From NCBI RefSeq assembly GCF_934754625.1, contig NZ_CAKVIU010000041.1: a stretch of 23,472 bases of DNA; one strand, written 5' to 3'. Every line of letters starts with the position of its first letter. Position 1 is the stretch's first letter. The notes under the pieces are model-generated. The model made no database searches. It was not told the origin of the DNA and was given only the letters and a program-made list of their open reading frames with translations. Below, one piece after another: positions 16,207 to 23,123 of this stretch. The position numbers were made by a program, and so were the translations under genes. This stretch comes from Catenibacterium sp900764725 (lineage in GTDB: Bacteria > Bacillota_I > Bacilli_A > Erysipelotrichales > Coprobacillaceae).

Positions 16207-17007
16207 ATGATAGGTGCGATTATTGGAGATATTGTTGGTTCTAGATTTGAATGGGAAAATTATAAAGGGAAAGACTTTGAACTATTTGCGAAGGAATGCA
16301 TGCCTACGGATGATAGTATTATGAGTCTTGCGATAGGAGCAGGATTACTTAAAAGTCAGCCTGATTATGAAGAATTAGAAAAGAATACAATTGAATGTAT
16401 GCAGTCTTTAGGTAGACAATATCCTTATTGTGGTTATGGAGTTAGCTTTTATTTTTGGATCTTTGGAGATGATCCAAAGCCGTATAATAGTTATGGAAAT
16501 GGCGCTGCAATGAGAGTAAGTGCGGCAGGAACTGTGGCATCTTCTTTAGAAGAAGCATTAGAATTATCAAGAAGAGTGACTGCCATCAGTCATGATCATC
16601 CTGAAGGTATCAAAGGGGCACAGGCAACCGCTGCTGCTATCTTTCTAGCTAAGACAGGTTCAACAAAAGAAGAAATTAAAGACTATATTAATCGTAATTT
16701 CTATAAAATAGATTTTACTCTTGATGAAATAAGAGACACTTATGAGTTTAATGAGATATGTCAAAAAACAGTTCCTCAGGCATTAGAGGCTTTCTTTGAA
16801 TCAACAGACTATGAAGATGCAATCAGGAATGCGATTTCTATTGGTGGAGATAGTGATACAATAGGAGCTATATGCGGTGGTATTGCAGAAGCATACTATG
16901 GTATTCCTAGAAGCGTTAGAGAACAGGCTTTGAACTATTTAGATGATATACTTATATCTTATTTGAAACAATTTGAAGAAGCTTATCCTCCTGTTATCCT
17001 AGAATAG
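16207..17007 (+). CDS. ADP-ribosylglycohydrolase family protein (DraG/ARH fold)
   Basis: 266 aa, close to the family norm of about 250-300. It begins with the characteristic MIGAIIGDIVGSRFE. The di-magnesium site is present: TDDS at 34-37 early and GGDSDTIG at about 213-220 near the end; SHDHPEG (about 127-133) is the other typical loop. These enzymes remove ADP-ribose from proteins or small molecules in the cytoplasm. AAAGGGGA at 16193-16200 sets the ATG at 16207. The following small membrane gene starts 48 bases after its stop and may share its transcript. No ADP-ribosyltransferase or toxin gene is next to it, so the substrate is unknown. Confidence 0.9.
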   Translation: MIGAIIGDIVGSRFEWENYKGKDFELFAKECMPTDDSIMSLAIGAGLLKSQPDYEELEKNTIECMQSLGRQYPYCGYGVSFYFWIFGDDPKPYNSYGNGAAMRVSAAGTVASSLEEALELSRRVTAISHDHPEGIKGAQATAAAIFLAKTGSTKEEIKDYINRNFYKIDFTLDEIRDTYEFNEICQKTVPQALEAFFESTDYEDAIRNAISIGGDSDTIGAICGGIAEAYYGIPRSVREQALNYLDDILISYLKQFEEAYPPVILE

Positions 17008-17055
17008 TGCTCTTATTTGTGTTAATGTAGTGAGTAAGAAAGAGGTGTATTTTAA

Positions 17056-17301
17056 ATGTTAACATTTTTAATGTTCGCTGCAGTAATTGGATTTGCGGTA
17101 GTGATGAGAGAACGTACTAAACATAAAGATGACTATCGCTATGAGGCAGCACAGTACTTAATGATGGGGATTATCTGGGGTCTTATCGCCTTATCTGATT
17201 ATCTGGATTATGGCGTACGTATGCCATATTTTGGACTACGTATCGCTATTTTTGTATTTTCACTATTCATGTGTATTAGATCCATATTGAATCATAAATA
17301 G
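17056..17301 (+). CDS. 81-aa membrane protein, unknown function
   Basis: ATG at 17056 with AGAGGTG about ten bases upstream. Three hydrophobic segments are visible (about 1-16, 33-46 and 58-76), with a charged stretch RERTKHKDDYRYE after the first. Probably co-transcribed with the glycohydrolase gene before it. No family is recognised. The UUCG-capped terminator right at its stop supports a real gene end. Confidence 0.72.
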   Translation: MLTFLMFAAVIGFAVVMRERTKHKDDYRYEAAQYLMMGIIWGLIALSDYLDYGVRMPYFGLRIAIFVFSLFMCIRSILNHK

Positions 17302-17321
17302 AGTACTTCGGTACTCTTTTT
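17300..17321 (+). terminator. UUCG-capped terminator
   Basis: AGAGTAC, loop TTCG, GTACTCT, then TTTT; a perfect 7-bp stem that includes the last bases of the stop codon. Confidence 0.85.
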
Positions 17322-17379
17322 ATTATACTAAGTAAGATAATTATGAGCCTTTAGAAACTGTTTATTTCATCTATCGATG

Positions 17380-17408
17380 TTGAGATTTATATGCTTTATT
17401 TGTATGAT
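17380..17408 (+). promoter_or_regulatory. Promoter of the DUF218 surface protein
   Basis: -35 TTGAGA (17380-17385), 17-base spacer, -10 TATGAT (17403-17408). Two Shine-Dalgarno-like sequences follow, AAGGAGG near 17433 behind a 3-codon ATG-stop and AAAGGAGG near 17453 for the real start. Confidence 0.5.
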
Positions 17409-17467
17409 GAAGTTGAGAAGAGAATGTATATGTAAGGAGGAAATAAGGAAAAAAGGAGGCGAAATTT

Positions 17468-18685
17468 ATGAAACGATTTAAGAAATTATTCGCATTATTC
17501 ACTGCTTTCTCATTAATATTTAGTGCATTTCTAGTGACACCAGTACATGCAGAAAATAATGCGGATGTCCTCATTTCACAACTCATTGGTTATTATACAG
17601 ATTATATGGAAGACGCAGTTACTGATATTGAGCGTGTTCTTGTAGAACTTAAATCTGTAGATAAGAAAAAGGGAGAAGCCTGGGATCAAATCATGCACTA
17701 TTGGCTAGAAGTCAATGGTCCTGATTTTACTCATGTAGGTGAAGTTCCTAAAGATTTACCAAACGATAATAGTATGGCAGTTGTCATTCTAGGTTTTGCG
17801 TTAAATGATGATGGTACAATGAAGCAGGAACTTGTAGGAAGACTAGAAACAGGTCTTGCGATTGCAAAAGAGTATCCTGAATCATATGTAGTAGTTACAG
17901 GTGGCGGTACTGCAAAGAATAATCCTAATGTCACTGAAGGTGGATTAATGGGTGATTGGCTCTTAGAACATGGATTAGATGAATATCGTTTGATTGTAGA
18001 AAATAGAGCACAGGATACAGTAGGTAATGCGAAAAACACATATGAAGTATTAAAGACTAAGTATAAAACTGTTAATAAGGTTGTACTTGTCACAAGTGAT
18101 TATCATGTTCCTCGTGGATGTATCTTATACTACACTAAGTTTGTCTTAGAAGGACTAGAAAATAATAGTGAACCTCTTTCTATTATCTCTAATTCAGGCT
18201 ATAAAACAGGATCACTTGGTTATGAATCAATAGAGCTACAAGCAAGAGGTGTCTGCCAGATGGCAGGTATTAATGTGCAGAGTGTTCCTAGAAAACAGAA
18301 ACTATCAGTACTTACAAAAATAGAAATCAAACAAAATAAAGAACATATCAAGGGTCAAGAAGCTGATCTTACTATCACTGCTTTCTATGATAATGGATTT
18401 ACTCGTGATGTAACAAAAGAAGTAGTTCTTACAGGCTTTGATAAAAACAAGGAAGAAGACCAGACTATCACAATCACTCATTCTGAAAATAACCATACAA
18501 TAACAGAAGAATTCAAAGTGGTCGCAAAGAAAAAAGAAGTTGTACCAGATAAAAAACAAGAAACAAAGAAAGAAGAGAAAGATAAAACACCTGCCAAAAC
18601 AGGTGACAATACACAACTTATTGTATTTGCAATGTTGTTCTTATTATCTGGAATTTACTTCTTAAGAAGAATGAAAAAGAGCTAG
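17468..18685 (+). CDS. Wall-anchored DUF218 (YdcF/SanA/ElyC-like) protein with Ig-like domain
   Basis: 405 aa. A signal peptide (1-28, ending VHA) is followed by a helical region and a DUF218 domain at about 102-250: MAVVILGFAL, GRLETGLAIAKEYPES, VVVTGGGT, ENRAQDTVGNA and LVTSDYHVPRG are its typical motifs. An Ig-like module (about 280-358, LTKIEIKQNKEHIKGQEADL) and a Lys-rich linker lead to PAKTGD, a hydrophobic helix and RRMKKS. DUF218 proteins are linked to envelope and peptidoglycan-precursor processes, usually from the membrane; here the domain is secreted and apparently wall-attached, an unusual arrangement. AAAGGAGG precedes the ATG at 17468. The substrate is unknown. Confidence 0.87.
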   Translation: MKRFKKLFALFTAFSLIFSAFLVTPVHAENNADVLISQLIGYYTDYMEDAVTDIERVLVELKSVDKKKGEAWDQIMHYWLEVNGPDFTHVGEVPKDLPNDNSMAVVILGFALNDDGTMKQELVGRLETGLAIAKEYPESYVVVTGGGTAKNNPNVTEGGLMGDWLLEHGLDEYRLIVENRAQDTVGNAKNTYEVLKTKYKTVNKVVLVTSDYHVPRGCILYYTKFVLEGLENNSEPLSIISNSGYKTGSLGYESIELQARGVCQMAGINVQSVPRKQKLSVLTKIEIKQNKEHIKGQEADLTITAFYDNGFTRDVTKEVVLTGFDKNKEEDQTITITHSENNHTITEEFKVVAKKKEVVPDKKQETKKEEKDKTPAKTGDNTQLIVFAMLFLLSGIYFLRRMKKS

Positions 18686-18691
18686 TATAAG

Positions 18692-18722
18692 ACAGAATCT
18701 CAATCATGAGATTCTGTTTTTT
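18692..18722 (+). terminator. Rho-independent terminator after DUF218 protein
   Basis: Perfect 11-bp stem ACAGAATCTCA/TGAGATTCTGT with loop ATCA, then TTTTT. Confidence 0.9.
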
Positions 18723-18759
18723 AAGTTCTTAACTTTTCTATTCCCTTATTCTTCTATTA

Positions 18760-18768
18760 TGATATAAT
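18760..18768 (+). promoter_or_regulatory. Extended -10 promoter of the NSS transporter
   Basis: TGATATAAT: a perfect TATAAT (18763-18768) with the TGN extension; the -35 region is poor, as is usual for extended -10 promoters. Confidence 0.5.
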
Positions 18769-18809
18769 GTTGATTGTTCTAAAAAAAAGACAAAAGGAAG
18801 AGGGAATTT

Positions 18810-20180
18810 ATGAAAAACAATGAAAAGAGAAGTACTTTCTCAGGAAAACTAGGATTAGTCCTCTCTGCCGCAGGAGCCTCTGTAGGTTTAGGAAACATTT
18901 GGCGTTTCCCATATCTTGCAGCTAAATATGGAGGAGGAATCTTCTTATTAATCTATATCATTCTTGCACTCACATTTGGTTATACAATGATTATTGCAGA
19001 AACTACACTAGGAAGAATGACTAGAAAGAGTCCAGTAGGCGCTTTTAGAAAATTTGGACACTCTATCTGGCATAAGTTTGGTGGATGGATCAATGCGATT
19101 ATCCCTATCTTAATCGTACCTTACTACTCAGTTATTGGTGGATGGGTTGTTAAATACCTTATTGAATATATTAAGGGTAATGGTCATACTTTAGCATCTA
19201 GTGACTATTTCTCTACATTTATTTCTAATGGTGTTTCAACAGAATTATGCTTTATCGCTTTTGCATTAATGACTTTAGTTATTGTATTTGCAGGAGTTAA
19301 AAACGGTATTGAGCGTGTCTCTAAAATCATGATGCCAATTCTTGTAGTATTATCATGTATCATCACTGTTTACTCCGTTACTCGTCCAGGTGCACTTGAA
19401 GGTGTAAAATACTTCCTTGTACCTAACTTCAAGAATTTCTCATGGATGACAGTAGTGACTGCAATGGGACAGATGTTCTATTCTCTGTCTATCGCCATGG
19501 GTATTCTAGTTACATTTGGTTCTTATACAGAAAAAGAAGTTTCTATCGAAGGCTCTACAGAAAATGTAGAAGTATTTGATACAGCTATCGCAATGATGGC
19601 AGGATTAATGATTATCCCAGCTGTATTTGCTTTCTCTAATGGTAATATGGAAAACCTTAATGCTGGACCATCTTTAATGTTTATTACTATTCCTAAAGTA
19701 TTTGATAGTATGGGACTAGGAACACTCATTGGTATCTTATTCTTTGTATTAGTATTATTTGCAGCACTTACTAGTTCAATTGCCCTAACAGAATGTGCTG
19801 TCTCTACTTTCCAGGATGAACTTGGATGGAGTAGACATAAATCAGTTATTATTCTTGGATTCATCATGCTTCTACTAGGCTCATTATCATCACTTGGTTA
19901 TGGACCACTTGCATCAATTCAGATTATTGGTATGCAGTTCCTAGACTTCTTTGATTTCTTAACTAACTCAGTCATGATGCCAATTTCTGCAACATGTGTA
20001 TGTTTATTAGTATCTAGAGTCATTGGTGTAGATAAGATTGCTGAAGAAGTAAAATCTCACAACAATCCATTTAAACGTGAAAAAATCTTTAATTTCATGA
20101 TTAAATATATTTGTCCAATCTTTGCAGCTATTATCTTATTAAGTTCAGTTGCGAATGCATTTGGACTCATCAAGATGTAA
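18810..20180 (+). CDS. Neurotransmitter:sodium symporter family (NSS/SNF) amino-acid transporter
   Basis: 456 aa, with about eleven or twelve membrane helices. The first helix carries the family signature, LGLVLSAAGASVGLGNIWRF followed by PYLAAKYGGG, which in LeuT-fold members forms part of the substrate and sodium sites. Other typical segments are IPYYSVIGGW-like PILIVPYYSVIGGWVVKY and the GQMFYSLSIAMGILVTFGSY stretch in helix 6. Bacterial relatives (MhsT, TnaT, MetP) import neutral or aromatic amino acids with Na+, so a similar role is likely. AGGAAGAGGG precedes the ATG at 18810. A UUCG terminator ends the unit, and a 24-aa hydrophobic gene follows 111 bases later, recalling the small MetS-type subunits of some NSS transporters. 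Confidence 0.93.
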   Translation: MKNNEKRSTFSGKLGLVLSAAGASVGLGNIWRFPYLAAKYGGGIFLLIYIILALTFGYTMIIAETTLGRMTRKSPVGAFRKFGHSIWHKFGGWINAIIPILIVPYYSVIGGWVVKYLIEYIKGNGHTLASSDYFSTFISNGVSTELCFIAFALMTLVIVFAGVKNGIERVSKIMMPILVVLSCIITVYSVTRPGALEGVKYFLVPNFKNFSWMTVVTAMGQMFYSLSIAMGILVTFGSYTEKEVSIEGSTENVEVFDTAIAMMAGLMIIPAVFAFSNGNMENLNAGPSLMFITIPKVFDSMGLGTLIGILFFVLVLFAALTSSIALTECAVSTFQDELGWSRHKSVIILGFIMLLLGSLSSLGYGPLASIQIIGMQFLDFFDFLTNSVMMPISATCVCLLVSRVIGVDKIAEEVKSHNNPFKREKIFNFMIKYICPIFAAIILLSSVANAFGLIKM

Positions 20181-20203
20181 AACAGGCTTCGGCCTGTTTT
20201 TTT
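20180..20203 (+). terminator. UUCG-capped terminator after NSS transporter
   Basis: AAACAGGC, loop TTCG, GCCTGTTT, followed by a run of T. Perfect stem. Confidence 0.9.
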
Positions 20204-20206
20204 GCG

Positions 20207-20254
20207 TCTTATGCATGAAAATATGCATCTTATGCATGATTTGTAGTCTTATGC
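20207..20254. repeat. Three phased TCTTATGC repeats
   Basis: TCTTATGC occurs at 20207-20214, 20228-20235 and 20247-20254, 21 and 19 bases apart, about two helical turns each. The first two extend to TCTTATGCATGA, and a further ATGCAT lies between them (20223-20228). The third falls in the spacer of a candidate promoter (TTGTAG 20241-20246, 18 bases, TATACT 20265-20270). The same-face spacing suggests a cooperative regulator-binding site for the micro-gene that follows. Confidence 0.55.
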
Positions 20255-20291
20255 TATAAATTAATATACTATAACGTTTGAGGTGGGGATT

Positions 20292-20366
20292 ATGATTTAT
20301 TTTGTAATTAGTAGTTTGGTAATTACTTTAGTGATGACAATTATGATTGCATTAAATATTAAATAG
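20292..20366 (+). CDS. 24-aa hydrophobic micro-protein, possible NSS small subunit
   Basis: ATG at 20292 with a strong AGGTGGGG site (20280-20287) and a TAG at 20364-20366. The product begins MIYFVISSLVITLVM and ends ALNIK: one membrane helix with a single basic end. It has its own promoter-like sequence and upstream repeats. NSS transporters such as MetP are known to be accompanied by very small membrane subunits (MetS) encoded next to them, which makes this position suggestive. The length is short even for that group, and the NSS terminator separates the two. A small toxin-like or leader peptide is the alternative. Confidence 0.5.
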   Translation: MIYFVISSLVITLVMTIMIALNIK

Positions 20367-20416
20367 GTATGACACGCTACGTAGCATATATTTGTATGAA
20401 TGACACGGATACTTTC

Positions 20417-20446
20417 TTGTGAAACAAGTATAAGATAACTATACTT
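20417..20446 (+). promoter_or_regulatory. Promoter with overlapping operator for HTH-DUF4097 gene
   Basis: -35 TTGTGA (20417-20422), 17-base spacer, -10 TATACT (20440-20445). A perfect dyad AAGTATA-N7-TATACTT (20426-20432 and 20440-20446) covers the spacer and the -10 box, and a further half-site ATACTT lies at 20409-20414. This is the layout of an autoregulatory operator. Confidence 0.55.
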
Positions 20447-20465
20447 TGAGTGGGAGGACAAATAT

Positions 20466-21302
20466 ATGACATTAGGAGAAACTATTAAATATTATCGTAC
20501 ACAATTAAACTTATCACAAACTGAACTAGGAGATAGAATAGGCGTATCAAGACAAGCAGTCACTAAATGGGAAACAGATACAGGTATACCAGATATTAAT
20601 AATATTCAAACACTCGCAAAGCTGTTTCATATTTCTATAGATACACTTCTTTCTCATGAATATGTACAATCATTCTATGAAAGTAAGATAGAATATGATT
20701 TATCTCAATCAATGGACTTTGATATACACTTAGATACTTTAGGAGACGTGTTGATAGAAGGTTATGAAGGAGAAAAACTTATTATTACTCTTTCTTCTTC
20801 AACCTATAAAGATTTACAAAAAGACTTCAAAATCAAACTAGATGAAAACAAACAAAGACTCGATATAGACTTAAAGACAAAAGACTATGTCACAAAAGAT
20901 CAAAGAAGAGACATCAACATTTCAATCTTATTACCTATGCAGTATATTCATAAACTAGAATGCAATGTATTACCTACAAGTATGTCTGTTTCTCATATTC
21001 ATTCTGATTCTATTGAGTTAGACATAAAAACATCATCACTCAAATTAATAGATATTCATGGACATATAGAAATTGATTGCAATATTGATATGTTTATTAC
21101 TATTGATGCTATTCATGGGAAGGTTGATCTTAATTCAGTACGTTGTTCGTCTCGATTAAATATCACATCACCATGTGTGTTCAATACAATCACAAAAGGT
21201 ATTAAAACAAAAATCATCTATGCAGGAAGCATAGATGAAGATTCAGATAATCAAATAGAACTCAATGGAATCATGAGTGAACTTGTAATAGAAGCTGATT
21301 AA
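20466..21302 (+). CDS. HTH_3 regulator fused to a DUF4097 beta-helix domain
   Basis: 278 aa, cytoplasmic. Residues about 1-60 are a clear XRE-type helix-turn-helix (KYYRTQLNLSQTELGDRIGV, then SRQAVTKWETDTGIPDINN). From about 75 the protein is made of short strands in the regular ladder pattern of DUF4097, with stretches such as LGDVLIEGYEG, SIELDIKTSSLKLIDIHG and KVDLNSVRCSSRLNIT. DUF4097 domains are usually found in envelope-stress proteins; fused to an HTH they probably form the sensing or assembly part. GGGAGGA at 20452-20458 sets the ATG. The dyad over its own promoter suggests autorepression. The signal it responds to is not evident. Confidence 0.85.
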   Translation: MTLGETIKYYRTQLNLSQTELGDRIGVSRQAVTKWETDTGIPDINNIQTLAKLFHISIDTLLSHEYVQSFYESKIEYDLSQSMDFDIHLDTLGDVLIEGYEGEKLIITLSSSTYKDLQKDFKIKLDENKQRLDIDLKTKDYVTKDQRRDINISILLPMQYIHKLECNVLPTSMSVSHIHSDSIELDIKTSSLKLIDIHGHIEIDCNIDMFITIDAIHGKVDLNSVRCSSRLNITSPCVFNTITKGIKTKIIYAGSIDEDSDNQIELNGIMSELVIEAD

Positions 21303-21319
21303 CAATAGTCAGCTTTTTT
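21292..21319 (+). terminator. Rho-independent terminator overlapping the HTH-DUF4097 3' end
   Basis: AAGCTGA (21292-21298) pairs with TCAGCTT (21309-21315), with adjoining T-A pairs, then a run of T. Confidence 0.75.
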
Positions 21320-21401
21320 TATTAGGAAAGAAAAGTAACACATTTATTGGTATTTGTATAATAACTTAATTTCATTATAACTTTTTCTAAAAAAATAATT
21401 G

Positions 21402-21436
21402 TTTCAAATGAAAAACAAATGAAAGCGGTTTATAAT
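21402..21436 (+). promoter_or_regulatory. Operator/promoter region of RpiR gene with cre-like site
   Basis: TTTCA-AA-TGAAA (21402-21413) is a perfect dyad, and a further TGAAA begins at 21420. The stretch TGAAAGCGGTTTAT (21420-21433) matches 9 of 11 specified cre positions and runs into the TATAAT at 21431-21436. No good -35 box is present at the usual distance. Dyads of TGAAA/TTTCA type are plausible for RpiR-family autoregulation. Confidence 0.4.
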
Positions 21437-21471
21437 AGGGTAAAGAAATGAAAAGAAGGAGGTAGGATGTC

Positions 21472-22188
21472 ATGGAATTCACGTATAGTCAAGTTGAAAA
21501 TCTAAATGAAGCAGAAATGTGTGTTTATAATTATATTGTGAAAAATATGAAACATATATTGAATCTAAGTGTTCGTGAATTAGCAGATGAAGTACATGTT
21601 TCTACAGCAACCGTCATGCGTTTTTGTAAGAAAATGGGATTCTCAGGTTTTTCTGAATTGAAGTATAAGACCAAAGAGTTTTATGAACAGCAGGATCAGA
21701 CAGATAATAATGAAATAAGTGATATTATTAGTTTTATGGAGCATATAAAATCTAATGATTATCAAGAGAAACTTAAGAAAGCAGCTGAACTTATTAAAGG
21801 TGCAGATTCATTTCAAATTCTAGGGCTAGGTGTATGCAGGGATATTGCGAAATATACAGCACGTCGTTTCTGTCGTGCAGGTGTTTATTGTTATGGTATC
21901 GATGATGTCAACTATCCCATATTAGAAGTACCAGAAGGAGCTCATTCCGTTATCTTAATCATTTATAATTATTTTTATCAGAAATTGATATTTGAACAAG
22001 TTAATAAATATAAGAGTGAAAATTATACAATTATCATGGTTTCTATCTCAAATGTTGGTAAGTTTAACCAATTATGTGATTTGATTATTTATGCATCAAA
22101 TGGGATTATGAAGGTGGGACAGATAGAATCTGGAATTCCTATGCTTTATACATTAGAAAAATTAACTGATGAAGTAATTAAACAATAG
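21472..22188 (+). CDS. RpiR/MurR-family regulator (HTH_6 plus SIS domain)
   Basis: 238 aa. The N-terminal HTH_6 domain (about 1-75) is typical: LNEAEMCVYNYIVKN, LSVRELADEVHVSTATVMRF and CKKMGFSGFSELKYK. The C-terminal SIS domain (about 100-235) should bind a phosphosugar; its glycine loop reads ILGLGVCRDIAKYTARRF, where many relatives have a GIGASG-type loop, and its second motif reads ISNVGKFNQLCDLI. The ligand-binding loop is thus atypical. AAGGAGG at 21456-21462 is nine bases before the ATG. It stands alone, ended by a terminator, with no sugar-catabolic gene adjacent, so its targets may be elsewhere. The dyad and cre-like site upstream fit a sugar-responsive regulator. Confidence 0.88.
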   Translation: MEFTYSQVENLNEAEMCVYNYIVKNMKHILNLSVRELADEVHVSTATVMRFCKKMGFSGFSELKYKTKEFYEQQDQTDNNEISDIISFMEHIKSNDYQEKLKKAAELIKGADSFQILGLGVCRDIAKYTARRFCRAGVYCYGIDDVNYPILEVPEGAHSVILIIYNYFYQKLIFEQVNKYKSENYTIIMVSISNVGKFNQLCDLIIYASNGIMKVGQIESGIPMLYTLEKLTDEVIKQ

Positions 22189-22205
22189 CATAATATATAA
22201 TATGT

Positions 22206-22234
22206 AACCGTCTTTAAAAGATGGTTATTTTTTT
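22206..22234 (+). terminator. Rho-independent terminator after RpiR regulator
   Basis: AACCGTCTTT (22206-22215) pairs with AAGATGGTT (22218-22226) through one wobble, followed by ATTTTTTT. Confidence 0.8.
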
Positions 22235-22376
22235 GTTTGGGTAAAGAATAAATATAAATGAAGTAAATAAGGTACATATTTTATGAAAAAACAGAGTAGA
22301 AATCTCTGTATTTACGATTTCAGAAAACCACAGACGTAACATAATGCAAAATATGTGACTTATCAAGTGTATGCGG

Positions 22377-22405
22377 TTACATTCTTTTTAAGATTGTGCT
22401 ATCTT
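22377..22405 (+). promoter_or_regulatory. Promoter of the signal peptidase homologue
   Basis: -35 TTACAT (22377-22382), 17-base spacer, -10 TATCTT (22400-22405). The -10 box is the same as that at 11210-11215. The stretch from the RpiR terminator to here holds a small hairpin ACAGAG/CTCTGT (about 22291-22309) but no convincing gene. Confidence 0.5.
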
Positions 22406-22446
22406 GTTCGTGTAGAAACAAAATTACATTTGTAAAAGGTAACTTT

Positions 22447-22941
22447 ATGAAAAAACGTTATATATTTACTATTCTAATAGTAGTTTGTATTGTGTTGTTC
22501 ATTATAACAAGCTTCTGTTCTTTCTATAAGGTAGAAGGGGATTCAATGAATCCTACACTTGTTAGTAATGATGTTGTATATGTTAGAAAAACGAAGTCTT
22601 TCAAACAGGGAGACCTCATCGCATTTAATTATAATAATAAGCTTCTGGTTAGAAGAGTGATTGCTTTAGAAGGAGATAAAATAAACATTGACCAGAATGG
22701 CTATATATTTGTGAATGATAAAAAGTTAGAAGAAAACTATATACAAAGCAGAAAAGACAATCCACTACGTGATGAAATATTTCCGTATACAGTTCAACAA
22801 GGACATATATTTGTATTAGGAGATCATAGAACTCATGCAATAGATTCAAGAATGCGCGACTTAGGTGCTATTGATCAAAATGAGATTATAGGCAAAGTCG
22901 TTTTAAGAGTTTATCCAGTTATTCGCTTTTCTGTTTTGTGA
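22447..22941 (+). CDS. Type I signal peptidase homologue (S26) lacking the usual catalytic lysine
   Basis: 164 aa. A single N-terminal membrane helix (about 5-24) is followed by the S26 boxes: GDSMNPTL with nucleophile Ser33, QGDLIAF (54-60), VRRVIALEGD (68-77) and GDHRTHAIDSR (125-135 region). In LepB and SipS the third box reads K-R-[VI]-[IV]-G, and the lysine is the general base; here that position is Arg69 (AGA). The protein is otherwise complete, so it may be inactive, use another base, or act in a specialised way. The ATG at 22447 is used; upstream in-frame codons lack a ribosome site and are not needed, although AAAGG before the ATG is only moderate. A small membrane gene follows after 17 bases. 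Confidence 0.85.
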   Translation: MKKRYIFTILIVVCIVLFIITSFCSFYKVEGDSMNPTLVSNDVVYVRKTKSFKQGDLIAFNYNNKLLVRRVIALEGDKINIDQNGYIFVNDKKLEENYIQSRKDNPLRDEIFPYTVQQGHIFVLGDHRTHAIDSRMRDLGAIDQNEIIGKVVLRVYPVIRFSVL

Positions 22942-22958
22942 GGAAAGGGGAAATTAAA

Positions 22959-23123
22959 ATGAGAAAGTATAATACAATAAACAGAAAGAAAATCGTGTTT
23001 ATTTTTGGTATGGTTCTATTGATAGCAACTTCATTCTTTTATCTCAATAATGCGAGAATGGATGATTTTACTTCATTGATGACTGATACTACAATACAGT
23101 ATGGTAGAGTCAAAAGTTTATGA
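22959..23123 (+). CDS. 54-aa single-helix membrane protein next to signal peptidase homologue
   Basis: ATG at 22959 with AAAGGGG at 22945-22951, 17 bases after the signal peptidase stop, so the two are co-transcribed. A basic N-terminus (MRKYNTINRKK) precedes one hydrophobic helix (about 12-29, IVFIFGMVLLIATSFFYL), followed by about 25 polar residues ending YGRVKSL. It could be a signal-anchored peptide or the truncated start of a longer exported protein, since the sequence after it is broken. No family is recognised. Confidence 0.65.
   Translation: MRKYNTINRKKIVFIFGMVLLIATSFFYLNNARMDDFTSLMTDTTIQYGRVKSL

Noticed and set aside
18305..18616. Minus-strand Phe/Cys-rich open frame opposite the DUF218 gene
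   Set aside because: It mirrors the Lys/Glu-rich linker and Ig-like region of the real gene and has no start signals.
20376..20385. Perfect palindrome GCTACGTAGC after the micro-gene
   Set aside because: No loop, no T-run and no second copy, so it is neither a terminator nor a clear operator.
22283..22339. 18-codon open frame starting MKKQSRNLCIYDFRK
   Set aside because: Ribosome site is weak and distant, it overlaps a small hairpin, and no family or context supports it.
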